Positions 36,943 to 46,801 of a stretch of 53,387 nt of DNA are shown one piece after another (positions within the stretch are counted from its first letter, which is position 1; each line of letters opens with the position of its first letter). This DNA is from Caryophanales bacterium UBA6877 (GTDB taxonomy: Bacteria > Bacillota_I > Bacilli_A > RFN20 > CAG-826). Where the stretch lies: positions 1 to 53,387 of the forward strand of contig DKCJ01000015.1 of NCBI GenBank assembly GCA_002451465.1. The letters run 5' to 3'. The notes under the pieces are model-generated. The model saw only the letters and a list, made by a program, of their open reading frames with translations, was not told the origin of the DNA and ran no database searches. Made by a program: the position numbers and the translations under genes.

Positions 36943-36981
36943 TGAGCCTTAAAAAATATAAAAGGACTTACTTAATAATGA

Positions 36982-37011
36982 AAAAGTGTGCATTTTTAAT
37001 GCACACTTTTG
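36982..37011 (-). terminator. Terminator after glgA
   Basis: A perfect 12-bp stem (AAAAGTGTGCAT / ATGCACACTTTT) with a 5-nt loop; T runs lie on both sides. It lies directly after the glgA stop and isolates the leuS T-box from the glg run. Confidence 0.9.
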
Positions 37012-38451
37012 TTATTTAAGTAAAGCTTTGTTATATAAATCAATATATTTTTCAGCACTTAATTTCCAGGTATTATCGCGCTTCATAGCGTTATGAATTA
37101 AAGAATGCAAAACTTTTTTATCCTTATATACCATAAAAGCTGTCGCACAAGTAGAAATTGCATCAATCACATTATAATTATCAAAACCAAAACCATCGGC
37201 TTGTTTTTCATTATATAAATCAGCTTTATAAGGTTCAACGCTATCTTTTAAGCCACCCGTCCTTCTTACAATAGGTAAAGAGCCATAACGCTGAGCAATC
37301 ATTTGACCAAGACCACATGGTTCAAAAGCGCTTGGCATAATGAAAAAATCACTAGCTGCATATAATTTATGAGCGATTTCATCATTATAACCAATATAGA
37401 CAAAAGTATGATTTGGATTTCGTTTAATTAGGTTATTAAAATAATCTTCGGCGTATTTTTCTCCACTTCCTAAAACCGCAAAAATCCCTCCATTATTGGT
37501 AACAAATTCTGCCATTTGAAACATTAAATCTAAACCTTTTTGTTCACTAAGACGGGATACAACTGCAAAAAGAGGCATTTTTGGATCAAGATTATGCTCT
37601 TTTAAAAAGCTCACTTTATTTGCGTGTTTGCCAGTAAAAGCATCTTCTATATCATATTCTTTATAAATTAGCGTATCGTTTGATGGATTAAATTCACCAT
37701 AATCCATGCCATTTAATATACCAACAAAATCATCTTTTCTTAAAATCAATTCATACCATAAACCTTTGCTACCCTCAGGAGTTGTAAGCTCAAAAGCATG
37801 AGTTGGGGAAACGGTAGAAATCTTATCACTGTAATAAATAGCTGCTTTTAAAGTCGAAACTTGATTATCAAATTGCACACTGCCATCTTCATATAAAGAA
37901 TAAGGTAAGCCATATAAATCAAAAAGAGCACTACTTCCAACATACCCTTTAAATAAAGGATTATGAATAGTTAAAACTGTTTTAATAGTATTTAATACCT
38001 TATCTTCTTTATATTTTTTCTTTAATAAACAAGGAATCATTCCTGGTTGCCAATCATGAACATGAACAATATCAACCTTAAAAGGTAAAACCTTTAAAAG
38101 TTCAATAGTGGCATTACTAAAGAAGGCAAATCGTTCACCATCATCATAATAACCATAGTAATTTCCTCTAGAAAAATATTGATCATTTTCAATATAAAAA
38201 TATTCAATGCCATCAATTTCTTGATTATAAACTTCAAAATCAAAATGACGCCAATTCATCTTTACTTTTAAACTATAAATTGGTTCAGCTTTAATTTTTT
38301 CTTGATGCCCATTTTTTTTATAATAAGGAACAATAATTGAGACATTGTGTCCAAGTTTAGCAAATTGTTTACTTAAAGCATATATAACATCAGCTAATCC
38401 ACCAGTTTTATAAATAGGATTAGCCTCACTTGCTACCATTACGATATTCAT
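37012..38451 (-). CDS. glgA: Glycogen synthase GlgA (GT5)
   Basis: Elongates alpha-1,4-glucan from ADP-glucose. The N-terminal KTGGLADV loop, HDWQPG, TIHNP, and the C-terminal nucleotide site (VVSRLSEQKGLDL, SAFEPCGLGQM, VRRTGGL) are all present. It has 479 residues. It starts 3 nt after glgD stops and is the last gene before a strong terminator. Confidence 0.95.
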   Translation of the reverse strand: MNIVMVASEANPIYKTGGLADVIYALSKQFAKLGHNVSIIVPYYKKNGHQEKIKAEPIYSLKVKMNWRHFDFEVYNQEIDGIEYFYIENDQYFSRGNYYGYYDDGERFAFFSNATIELLKVLPFKVDIVHVHDWQPGMIPCLLKKKYKEDKVLNTIKTVLTIHNPLFKGYVGSSALFDLYGLPYSLYEDGSVQFDNQVSTLKAAIYYSDKISTVSPTHAFELTTPEGSKGLWYELILRKDDFVGILNGMDYGEFNPSNDTLIYKEYDIEDAFTGKHANKVSFLKEHNLDPKMPLFAVVSRLSEQKGLDLMFQMAEFVTNNGGIFAVLGSGEKYAEDYFNNLIKRNPNHTFVYIGYNDEIAHKLYAASDFFIMPSAFEPCGLGQMIAQRYGSLPIVRRTGGLKDSVEPYKADLYNEKQADGFGFDNYNVIDAISTCATAFMVYKDKKVLHSLIHNAMKRDNTWKLSAEKYIDLYNKALLK

Positions 38452-38454
38452 AAA

Positions 38455-39579
38455 CTAAATTCTTGCTCCTTGAGGAATATATAATGGCTCATCTTTAGTT
38501 CCACTGACTTCCTTTTTATTTTCAAAAACACAATGTTTATCAACAACGCAATTTTTTAAATGAACACCTTTTTTAACAACAGTATTTGTAAACAAAACAG
38601 AATTTTCTACAATTGCTCCTTCTTCAATTACCACGTCACGTGAAAGAACAGAATGTTTAACCGTTCCATTTATTGTACAACCATTAGCAATTAAAGACTC
38701 TTTTACATCGCACTTTTCACCATATAAAACTGGTCTTGTATCGTGAGTTAATGTGTAAACTGGCCAATCTTTAGGAAATAAAATATCTTCAATTTTATCT
38801 TGATTATCAATGCAAGCCATTGAAATATTAAAATAATCACTTAACGAAGCTATTCTTCTAAATACCCCTTTAAATTCAATAGCATTAACTTTTTCAATAT
38901 AAGTTGATAAATATTTAACAAGTTCATTAATTGTAAATAATTCTGAAATATCATCAGCTTTTCTTAACATTTCTTTTAAATAATCAGCATTAAAAATATA
39001 TGTTTCAAGACAAATTGTTGCTTTTTTATTTCTTCCATCATTTGTTTCAAATTTTTGTACATCACCAATTGGATCAACCGTGCACTTAATTGCTCGATAA
39101 AGAGATTGATCATCAGCGTTATTAACATTAGCAACGATACAACTCATTTGACGATTTGATTTAATATGTTCTTCAATAACTTCGTTATAATCGATATATC
39201 CTAAATAATTAACTGGACAAATAAGAACATATTTAACATTTGTATCATATAAAAACCAATCATTTTCTTTAATATTATGGATATCGGTATTAAGTTGAGG
39301 ATTAAGTAAACCTCTTTCATTTAAGAATAAATTTTGGAATCCAGTTTTTGGATTTTTTAAATAAGTATTTTTACCACCTAAATGTTTAATAATTGATCTA
39401 CTATGATCTTGAATTAAAATTCCAATTTCATCAATACCACTATTTGTTAAATTAGATAAAGCAAAATCAATAAAAGCATAACGACCTAAAAAGGTGGTTG
39501 AGGCTATAGGACGTTGTTTAGTTAATAAACCTAAATTAGCATTTCCATGTAAATTAATAAGAGCTACGACATTATTCAT
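38455..39579 (-). CDS. glgD: GlgD, regulatory-type ADP-glucose pyrophosphorylase subunit
   Basis: A paralogue of GlgC with a nucleotidyltransferase-like domain and a left-handed beta-helix C-terminus, found in Firmicutes as a GlgC partner. It begins NNVVALINLHGN where GlgC has the catalytic GGKGTRL loop, so it has lost that motif and is probably non-catalytic. I start at the ATG 1 nt after the glgC stop (374 residues); a longer TTG start at 39606 would overlap glgC. Confidence 0.92.
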   Translation of the reverse strand: MNNVVALINLHGNANLGLLTKQRPIASTTFLGRYAFIDFALSNLTNSGIDEIGILIQDHSRSIIKHLGGKNTYLKNPKTGFQNLFLNERGLLNPQLNTDIHNIKENDWFLYDTNVKYVLICPVNYLGYIDYNEVIEEHIKSNRQMSCIVANVNNADDQSLYRAIKCTVDPIGDVQKFETNDGRNKKATICLETYIFNADYLKEMLRKADDISELFTINELVKYLSTYIEKVNAIEFKGVFRRIASLSDYFNISMACIDNQDKIEDILFPKDWPVYTLTHDTRPVLYGEKCDVKESLIANGCTINGTVKHSVLSRDVVIEEGAIVENSVLFTNTVVKKGVHLKNCVVDKHCVFENKKEVSGTKDEPLYIPQGARI

Positions 39580-39580
39580 A

Positions 39581-40714
39581 TTATTGTAAACTCCTCTCGT
39601 AATCAATTAAAACAACTTCATCATTATCTTTATTTATAACATCTTTTTCTTTAATAGTTGCGCCTGGTGAGATAATTGCGTTACTAACATAAGCATCTTT
39701 TTTAATAGTAACACCTGGCATTAAAACACTATTTTTAACAACAGCCCCTTTTTCAACAACGACTTCATTAGAAATAATGCATTGATAAACGTCACCATGA
39801 ATAACTGCGCCTTGATTAACAAGACAATCTTTAACACTTCCATCTTTTGCAATAAATTGAGGAATGGAGTGAGTATCTTCACTAAAAATTGTTGGATATT
39901 CATCAAAATCAATAGTTTCATTATTTCTTTTTGATGGAAGAAGCTCCATATTTGCTAAGTGAAGACTTTGTAAAGTTCCAACGTCTCTCCAATATCCCTT
40001 AAATCTATAAGCATACATTGGTTTATTTTGTGCTAAAAATGTAGGGATAATATTTTTACCAAAGTCATGTTCACTTTTTTGGTTTTTATGATCTTCAATA
40101 AGAGCCTTTCTAAGCTCATTATAATTAAAAACATAGACACCCATCGAAGCTAAATTTGATTTAGGTTCTTTTGGTTTCTCAACAAATTTTGTAATCTTAT
40201 CATTATCATCAACTTCTAAAATACCAAATCTTGAGGCCTCTTTCCAATCAACTTCAATAACTGAAATAGTACATGCAGCATTATTTTTTTCATGTAATTC
40301 AATCATTTCATTATAAGTTGTTTTATAAATATGGTCTCCCGATAATATAAGAACATAATCAGGATCTTGACTATCTAAAAAATCAAGATTTTGATAGATG
40401 GCATCAGCTGTTCCACTATACCAGTTTAAACCTTCCTCAGTTTGTCTTGGAGGAAGTGCAACACATAAAGATTTAACACCATTAAATCCCCACTTTTCGC
40501 CATCCCCAATATAGTTATTTAAAACAACTGATTCATATTGAGTTAAAACACCACATATTGAAATACCAGTATTTGCTACATTTGATAAACTAAAGTCAAT
40601 AATACGGTATTTCCCTCCGAAATAAACTGCAGGTTTAGCAATTTTTTTAGTAAGGGCATGAAGCCTTGTTCCCTTACCACCAGCAAGAATCATTGCTACA
40701 ACTTTTTTAGCCAT
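39581..40714 (-). CDS. glgC: Glucose-1-phosphate adenylyltransferase GlgC
   Basis: Makes ADP-glucose for glycogen. Motifs are VAMILAGGKGTRLHALT (nucleotide loop), YRIIDFSLSN, YSGTADAIYQNL, LSGDHIYK, FVEKPKEP and YWRDVGT, followed by beta-helix repeats. It has 377 residues. A strong AAGGAGG lies upstream. It starts only 23 nt after jetC with no terminator between, so it may be transcribed from the jet promoter. Confidence 0.96.
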   Translation of the reverse strand: MAKKVVAMILAGGKGTRLHALTKKIAKPAVYFGGKYRIIDFSLSNVANTGISICGVLTQYESVVLNNYIGDGEKWGFNGVKSLCVALPPRQTEEGLNWYSGTADAIYQNLDFLDSQDPDYVLILSGDHIYKTTYNEMIELHEKNNAACTISVIEVDWKEASRFGILEVDDNDKITKFVEKPKEPKSNLASMGVYVFNYNELRKALIEDHKNQKSEHDFGKNIIPTFLAQNKPMYAYRFKGYWRDVGTLQSLHLANMELLPSKRNNETIDFDEYPTIFSEDTHSIPQFIAKDGSVKDCLVNQGAVIHGDVYQCIISNEVVVEKGAVVKNSVLMPGVTIKKDAYVSNAIISPGATIKEKDVINKDNDEVVLIDYERSLQ

Positions 40715-40737
40715 AATAATCCTCCTTTAATGATTAA

Positions 40738-43700
40738 TTATTTTTGCCTTTTTTCATAGAGTCTTACGCAACTACTATTTTTATCATGAAGTGTAACAAG
40801 TGTTTCATCAACAAGTTCACTAATATCAGCAACTTTATCACTTGGAGCACTTAAAATAACCTGTAAATTAAATTTTCTTAATAAACGAACAGCTTCTTTA
40901 ATTCTGCTTCGATCCATCTTTGAGAAAGCTTCATCAAAAATAATAATACGAATTGTATTACTTAACTCGCCATCATCATGGACATGGTATAATTGAGCAA
41001 ATGATGATAAGACACTAATATAGAATGGAGTTTGTGTTTCGCCACCACTCTTTTTCTTAAGCATTTTAGAAAGTCTTTGTTCTTCATTTGTATCGATATT
41101 TGTAACAATTAAATCAAAATCAAGATAACTACGATAATCAGTGAATTTTTCAATATTAGTCATTAATTCACTAGTCTTATCTCCTTTATTATTTATATCA
41201 ACAATTTGTTTAAAAAGATCTTCCATGACATCTTTATATTTATTAATAAATTCAGTCTCATCATGATCGCTTTCTAAAATTAAATCATCTTTAAGCATAT
41301 CGTAATACCTACGATAAACTTGGCTTGGTTTTACTGTGAATCTATATGAATCTCTACCAAATTGGGATTGTTTTAAAGCTTCATTTAAGTTTTCAATTTG
41401 ATCTTCAACATCTTCAATAGCCGCTCTTAATTTAAAGATGAAATCATCTTTAAATTGTTGAATGGCTTTATTATAGCTATCTTCAATCTTTTCTTGATAT
41501 TGAGGAAGTTCAACATCTCTAAATTCTTTAAGTTCGTCTTCAAATTTAGAATTATCATCAATTGTAACATCATATGATAGATGATAATCATTTACATAAT
41601 CTCTTCTTAAAGTTCTAACTTGATTAAAAATATTATTAACAAGATATTGTAAACGTGAAAGATTTACGTTGTAATCTTGATAAATTTGTAAATTAGTTTT
41701 GCCTTTATCTAATTCTTCGTTATATAAAGGAATAGCTTTTTCATCAACAAGGAATGGATCATATTGAGTTTTTAAATTCTCTTCTTTAGCTTTAATTTTA
41801 GCTTCTTCTTGAACAATCTTTTCATTTTTAAGATTTTCAATTTCTTTTTCAAGATTTCCTTTTTCAATTAAAGATTGTTCTTTATTATTATTTAAATCTT
41901 TAATATCTTGTTCAACATCATTTAAACGTTTATCTAAGCTTAAAATTAAAGTTGTATCATGTTCTTTTAATTGTTCATCAACATAATTTATTGTGTTCTT
42001 TAAACCATTAATTTGGGTGGTTCTTTCAATTAAAACAAAATCATTTGCAATTTCGTTACTATTAATAACTTCAAGTTCATTTGCTTTATTAATTAAAGCA
42101 CTTAATTTTTTATAAACATCGAGGTTACGAACATTAGCTTCAACTTCTTTTCCTTTTTCTAATAAGAAACGTTGATCTAAAGTACTACCAATAAATGATT
42201 CTTGATATAATCTTGGATTAATTTGTTGTAAAGAAAAACTACGGTATAAATCACAGTTTTTGGTAATACCATTTGTCGAATTTCTTGCTTCTTCAATTGA
42301 ATTTGCCTTATAAAGTCTACCAATTAAATAGTTGGTATAGGCTCTAGCACCTTCATGATCTGTAATAATTTCATCAGCTAAACTACCATTTTGTGCTTCA
42401 TAGTGTCTTTCAATAATTCTTTCTTGATCAACAAGGCTAGTTCCATAATATTTATATTCTAAAAGTAAATTTTTAAGAATTTTATAAGCATCTATAAAAT
42501 ATTTTGGATCAACAAAAAGATTAAATTTTTGACCATATAAATATCCTTCAATAGCGTTAGACCAACTTAAATCTTTTATATCTATTAAATCAGCATAAAT
42601 ATCAACATCAATATGTTTATTAAATTTATCATAAAGAGCATCTTCTAAACGATGCTTAATATCAATTAAACGTTTATCGTAAGATTTTGAACCTTTTTTA
42701 ATATTAATTTCATCAACTTTTAAGGAAGCAATTTTCTTTTCAATATTAAAAATTGTACGAGATAAAGAAACTGATAAAGATGAAACCTTACTCTTAAAAT
42801 TTGCTAAAACTTGTCTAAAGTTTTCTAATTTATCTTTAGTTAAGTTTGCAACATCTTTTAATTCATGATCTTTAAACATTAAACAAAGATCATTAACAAC
42901 TTTTGCGTCATGCTCTAATTCAATTAATTCTTTTGCTCTATCATCATCAAGTAAATCTTTATTAATAGTTTTAAGTTCATCCATTAAAGATGAAGTTGCT
43001 GAAAGATATTCATTGCAATATTTAAGAAGATTTTCCTTAACAAGATTTTCATCTTTTAAAATTTGATCAATCTTATTCTGGGCATTTCTTTTTTCTTCCA
43101 TTAATTCGTTAGTTAAACGAATAGTATCATTATCGGCTTTATCTTGAATTATTCTTAAACGTCTTTTTTCAAGTTCAGCTAAATTGCCATTAAAATCAGC
43201 AATACCCAGTTCAATTTCATGAATTCTCTTACTGCATTTAAATACTTCGTCTTTATATGCACCAAGTTTTTGTTTACTAGATTCAAGTTCACATTTTTCA
43301 ATAATATATTTTGCAACTTGGAAATTTTCTTTATGAGCTTTATAAATATCAAATAAATTTTTGATTTCCTCTAATCTTTCAACTCTCTTTTTAATATTTT
43401 CAGCTTCATTTTCTAAACGTTTATAATTAAGAATATTTTCTTGAAGATGAGAAAGCTCAATATTTTGTTGAGGATCGCAAACATATTGAGTAATAAAAGA
43501 GGTAATATCTGTAATTGGTGTAAAGGATGTAGATTTCTTTAAAAGACTAAAATATTTATCTTTTAAACCACCAAATTTACGCTTTAAAAAATCTTGATAT
43601 TGTCTATTACTATCAAAGAATTGATATCCATCCTTATAATTTTCACTTAAGAATTTATTTAACTCTTTATAATCTAATGGAACTTTGTCTTTAACAAAAC

Positions 43701-44115
43701 CATTTTCAGGCATCTTACCATTCGCTGAGAAGAAATGGTGTTCTTCACTTCCATCTTCAAAAGAATCAAAAACAATACCCATTAAAAAATATTCTTTATT
43801 AACATCATCATATATTTCTAAAACAATATAGGAAGTAAATCTTCCATTTCTTAAATATTTAAAGCCATTATTATCAACATCATCGCCAATTTCACCTCTA
43901 AGATATCCTCTTAAAGTACGACTGGATTTTTCAAAAGCAGCTTTATTAAAACTACGACCACTTGTATCACCTAATAAAACAACTTCCATAGCATCAATTA
44001 AAGTTGATTTACCACTACCATTAACACCAGTTAAGAAAACAATAGGTTTAATATCAATAGTTTCATTCCAAAAATAATGCCAATTAATAATTCTTATTTT
44101 GGTTATTGTTTTCAT
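40738..44115 (-). CDS. jetC: JetC/MksB-type SMC-like ATPase (Wadjet family)
   Basis: An 1125-residue SMC-like motor. The N-terminal Walker A is GVNGSGKST (residues 30-38). Long coiled-coil arms flank a hinge-like region around 500-640. The C-terminal head has signature KKKSGGETQTPFY and Walker B IRIIIFDEAFSKMD, followed by QVILSAPSDKVADI. It belongs with the SbcC/MukB-like JetC (MksB) ATPases that extrude DNA loops with a kleisin (JetA) and a KITE protein (JetB). Its ATG overlaps the jetB stop as ATGA. No jetD follows: the next gene is glgC. Confidence 0.9.
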   Translation of the reverse strand: MKTITKIRIINWHYFWNETIDIKPIVFLTGVNGSGKSTLIDAMEVVLLGDTSGRSFNKAAFEKSSRTLRGYLRGEIGDDVDNNGFKYLRNGRFTSYIVLEIYDDVNKEYFLMGIVFDSFEDGSEEHHFFSANGKMPENGFVKDKVPLDYKELNKFLSENYKDGYQFFDSNRQYQDFLKRKFGGLKDKYFSLLKKSTSFTPITDITSFITQYVCDPQQNIELSHLQENILNYKRLENEAENIKKRVERLEEIKNLFDIYKAHKENFQVAKYIIEKCELESSKQKLGAYKDEVFKCSKRIHEIELGIADFNGNLAELEKRRLRIIQDKADNDTIRLTNELMEEKRNAQNKIDQILKDENLVKENLLKYCNEYLSATSSLMDELKTINKDLLDDDRAKELIELEHDAKVVNDLCLMFKDHELKDVANLTKDKLENFRQVLANFKSKVSSLSVSLSRTIFNIEKKIASLKVDEINIKKGSKSYDKRLIDIKHRLEDALYDKFNKHIDVDIYADLIDIKDLSWSNAIEGYLYGQKFNLFVDPKYFIDAYKILKNLLLEYKYYGTSLVDQERIIERHYEAQNGSLADEIITDHEGARAYTNYLIGRLYKANSIEEARNSTNGITKNCDLYRSFSLQQINPRLYQESFIGSTLDQRFLLEKGKEVEANVRNLDVYKKLSALINKANELEVINSNEIANDFVLIERTTQINGLKNTINYVDEQLKEHDTTLILSLDKRLNDVEQDIKDLNNNKEQSLIEKGNLEKEIENLKNEKIVQEEAKIKAKEENLKTQYDPFLVDEKAIPLYNEELDKGKTNLQIYQDYNVNLSRLQYLVNNIFNQVRTLRRDYVNDYHLSYDVTIDDNSKFEDELKEFRDVELPQYQEKIEDSYNKAIQQFKDDFIFKLRAAIEDVEDQIENLNEALKQSQFGRDSYRFTVKPSQVYRRYYDMLKDDLILESDHDETEFINKYKDVMEDLFKQIVDINNKGDKTSELMTNIEKFTDYRSYLDFDLIVTNIDTNEEQRLSKMLKKKSGGETQTPFYISVLSSFAQLYHVHDDGELSNTIRIIIFDEAFSKMDRSRIKEAVRLLRKFNLQVILSAPSDKVADISELVDETLVTLHDKNSSCVRLYEKRQK

Positions 44116-44777
44116 AATTTACCTCCATCGCTATTTAAATTATCATTCAAAAGGTTGACATTATTTGCTTCATTATTAATTTTATCAATAGCTTCGCTCA
44201 TAGCGACAATCTTGTTATTATCAAGAGCATATATTATTGATGGAAGTATATAAAAACTTACATTGCCTTCATCATAACTACCACTAACTTTTGAAATAAT
44301 ATTATGATTTGCTAAAAATCTAAGAGATTTAGCAAGTTGTCTACCACTTAATTTTCTTCCAGGCATTGTAATACCATGTTCAAACATAATTTTAATTAAC
44401 CCAGGAGTTGTAATATAAACTGAATCGTTTGTTTGTGCCCCTTCTTTTTTCTCATCTTCAAAAATTAAACGCAAAGTAAATAAAAGAAGAGACGTTTCTC
44501 TATCAAGTCTTAAACGATTATCTTCATAATCATTTGTTAAACAAATAACGCCACTAACAACATCTTTTTCGATATGCCAACCACTAAATTTAAGATAATC
44601 TTCTATTAAAGAAAAATATCTTTCAATAAATCTATAGGTAGGATTAGTACGCATCATTTTTTCTCTAGCATCAAAAACATCACGGACAATAAAACCTTTT
44701 AAAAGTAAGGTATTTACAACGTGAGAAAATTCACGTTGATCACTAACAGGTATTTTAATAAATTCTTCTTCAAACAT
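44112..44777 (-). CDS. jetB: JetB/MksE-type KITE protein (DUF4194)
   Basis: A small winged-helix accessory subunit that bridges the kleisin and the SMC heads. The DUF4194 pattern is visible: FVIPV-like EFIKIPVSDQREF, the repeated charged helices, and TPGLIKIMFEHGIT...LAKSLRFLANHNII. I use the ATG at 44777 (221 residues). A TTG at 44789, overlapping the jetA stop as TTGA, is an alternative with 4 more residues. Its end overlaps jetC by 4 bp. Confidence 0.85.
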   Translation of the reverse strand: MFEEEFIKIPVSDQREFSHVVNTLLLKGFIVRDVFDAREKMMRTNPTYRFIERYFSLIEDYLKFSGWHIEKDVVSGVICLTNDYEDNRLRLDRETSLLLFTLRLIFEDEKKEGAQTNDSVYITTPGLIKIMFEHGITMPGRKLSGRQLAKSLRFLANHNIISKVSGSYDEGNVSFYILPSIIYALDNNKIVAMSEAIDKINNEANNVNLLNDNLNSDGGKL

Positions 44778-44785
44778 ATTATTTA

Positions 44786-46213
44786 TCAAGCCTTTCTTCT
44801 AAATATCAAATTTGGAATAATATAATCTCCATTTTTTATCTTCTCATCATCAACTATTTCTACTGTATAGAAACAACTCTCATCATCTTTTTTAATAGTT
44901 GCAAGTATTAAACAAATAAAAGCATCGAAATTTGGAAGCAAAATGTCTTTTGATTTTAAAACATCGTCTCCCCCAAAAGCTTTTTCCATGAATTCATAAA
45001 TTCTCTCATCAGTATAAATATCTTTAGTTTCTTCTAAAAAATTATCCATGATGAATTGACTTGCATCATCAAAATTTACAATTTCAAGAGGAGTACCATC
45101 AAATTTAATTTTTCTTAACATTGGTAAAGAAATAGATTCGCTATCAATATAACCTTGTTCATTGAATCCTGAACAATCTTGCATCATTGATAAAATTTTT
45201 GCTAAATTTCGATTATTCGAGGTATTTTTAGCATAGCTTTTAAAAATATTTTCAAGATGTCCTTTAATAGTTCTATCACTATTATTAAGATATAAAATCT
45301 TACTGGCACTACTTTTTGTGTAAGCACTATTTTCTTTATCAATAGAAGCAATTAAATCATTAATTGTTTCATAAGTATCAGTAATATAATTGATCTTTTC
45401 AATAACATCACGTTCGATTTCTTTTTTATTATTGTTTGGAGCAATTAAAGCTGCTTGGGCAACAATCTTTTCTCTTATTTCTTTATTAGAAACCCATTTC
45501 TCTAAAACTTTAATGATAGGTCGTTTAAATTTAGCTACACTATCAAAAGTTTTAAGAGGATGATAATATCTATCAATAATTTTGGATTTATAAACATCAA
45601 AATATGAATGTAAGACAGTATTAGTATCAAACGTTTTTCCAAGACGAGTTTGGAAAATACGAATCGAATGTATAAGAGTTATTAATTCTACTTTAAGTTT
45701 TTTAGTATTTTCATAACATCTTGTTAAAGTTGCAAACATTAATTCATCTGGTTCTTCATCTTCTACTTTAAGTTCGCTATATGTAGAGTGAACAAGAGAT
45801 AAATATGGAGCACTTTCATCAGTAATAATATCATTAAAAGCTCTTAATAAAGATATTGAATATTGTGGCAAAATTATTGTTTCTTCAAAAGTTTCTGGAT
45901 CAATAGCAACATTAATCCAACCAGTTTCTTCTAGTCTTCTTATTATAAAAGCTGCTTTACTAGCAACGTTTTGATTAACAAGAATATCCTCTCCTTGTTC
46001 TAAAAAACTTAAATCTTCGGCAGTATAATCTAATTTATCAATAAAATTAGCACGTTTATCTTTTAAAGCCTTTAAATAATCTTGCTTATTAATTAAAGCT
46101 TCATCATTTTGTAACAATTCAAAAAGAACAATTAAACTTTCTGCATAAATTGTTCTATTTTTACCTGAAAATATTGAAAAATAATTAGATGGTAATATAT
46201 CAAATAATTCCAT
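44786..46213 (-). CDS. jetA: JetA-type kleisin (DUF5716-like Wadjet subunit)
   Basis: A 475-residue, mainly helical protein. Its N-terminus (LFDILPSNYFSIFSGKNRTIYAESL) and middle part match the JetA proteins of non-type-I Wadjet systems (the DUF5716-like group). By analogy with MksF it is the kleisin that closes the SMC ring. It is the first gene of the jetABC set, and its TGA overlaps the region of the jetB start. The ribosome site is weak. Confidence 0.82.
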   Translation of the reverse strand: MELFDILPSNYFSIFSGKNRTIYAESLIVLFELLQNDEALINKQDYLKALKDKRANFIDKLDYTAEDLSFLEQGEDILVNQNVASKAAFIIRRLEETGWINVAIDPETFEETIILPQYSISLLRAFNDIITDESAPYLSLVHSTYSELKVEDEEPDELMFATLTRCYENTKKLKVELITLIHSIRIFQTRLGKTFDTNTVLHSYFDVYKSKIIDRYYHPLKTFDSVAKFKRPIIKVLEKWVSNKEIREKIVAQAALIAPNNNKKEIERDVIEKINYITDTYETINDLIASIDKENSAYTKSSASKILYLNNSDRTIKGHLENIFKSYAKNTSNNRNLAKILSMMQDCSGFNEQGYIDSESISLPMLRKIKFDGTPLEIVNFDDASQFIMDNFLEETKDIYTDERIYEFMEKAFGGDDVLKSKDILLPNFDAFICLILATIKKDDESCFYTVEIVDDEKIKNGDYIIPNLIFRRKA

Positions 46214-46240
46214 TAAATTTAACCCTATAAATACAAAAAA

Positions 46241-46269
46241 ATTATACCATATGCAGCCGTTATTAAAAA
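46241..46269 (-). promoter_or_regulatory. Promoter of jetABC (and possibly glgCDA)
   Basis: On the minus strand a perfect TATAAT is preceded by TGG (extended -10) and, 17 bp upstream, by a weak TTTTTA. The -10 lies about 28 bp before the jetA ATG. Confidence 0.65.
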
Positions 46270-46462
46270 GAAAAAATCAAATTTTAAATTTGTATTTTTT
46301 CACTAATTTTTTATTAATAAAAAAGTTATAAATGTAATGATTTTTTAATATAAAATGCACTATTTTATAAATCAGAAAAGCTAGTTTAGAAATTATTACC
46401 TTGTTATTTTTTACGAAAACATTATAATTTATGAAAATAATAGATATTATTAGCAATAATAC
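46270..46462. other. Gap between divergent jetA and rpmB
   Basis: AT-rich sequence with no coding frame. The jetA promoter lies at one end and the rpmB promoter at the other; I see nothing else in it. Confidence 0.5.
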
Positions 46463-46491
46463 TTGAAAATAGTTGCTATTAATGATACTAT
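46463..46491 (+). promoter_or_regulatory. Promoter of rpmB
   Basis: TTGAAA and TACTAT exactly 17 bp apart, 31 bp before the rpmB ATG. Confidence 0.75.
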
Positions 46492-46522
46492 TTAAAACGC
46501 TGATTTAAAGGAGGTTAACGAA

Positions 46523-46717
46523 ATGTCAAGAGTATGTCCTATTACAGGAAAAGGTCCATTATCTGGAAATACTAGATCACACAGTTTAAGAACATCTCGT
46601 AGAAGATGGAATGTAAATTTACATACATATAAAGTCGAGATTAATGGCGTACCTTATAAAGTTAGAATGAGTGCAAGAGCATATCGAACCCTCAATAAAT
46701 CAACTAAGGAAAACTAA
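46523..46717 (+). CDS. rpmB: 50S ribosomal protein L28
   Basis: A basic 64-residue protein beginning MSRVCPITGKGPLSGN, the L28 signature, with RRRWNVNLH in the middle. It has a strong AAAGGAGG site, its own promoter and terminator, and is monocistronic. Confidence 0.97.
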   Translation: MSRVCPITGKGPLSGNTRSHSLRTSRRRWNVNLHTYKVEINGVPYKVRMSARAYRTLNKSTKEN

Positions 46718-46720
46718 TTA

Positions 46721-46750
46721 AAAGCCTTCTTTGTTTAGAAGGCTTTTTTA
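46721..46750 (+). terminator. Terminator after rpmB
   Basis: A perfect 10-bp stem AAAGCCTTCT/AGAAGGCTTT with a 6-nt loop and a T run. Confidence 0.93.
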
Positions 46751-46801
46751 ATAGCTAATTATATTAATAAAAGTATTACTATTTATATAAGGAGTATCTT
46801 T

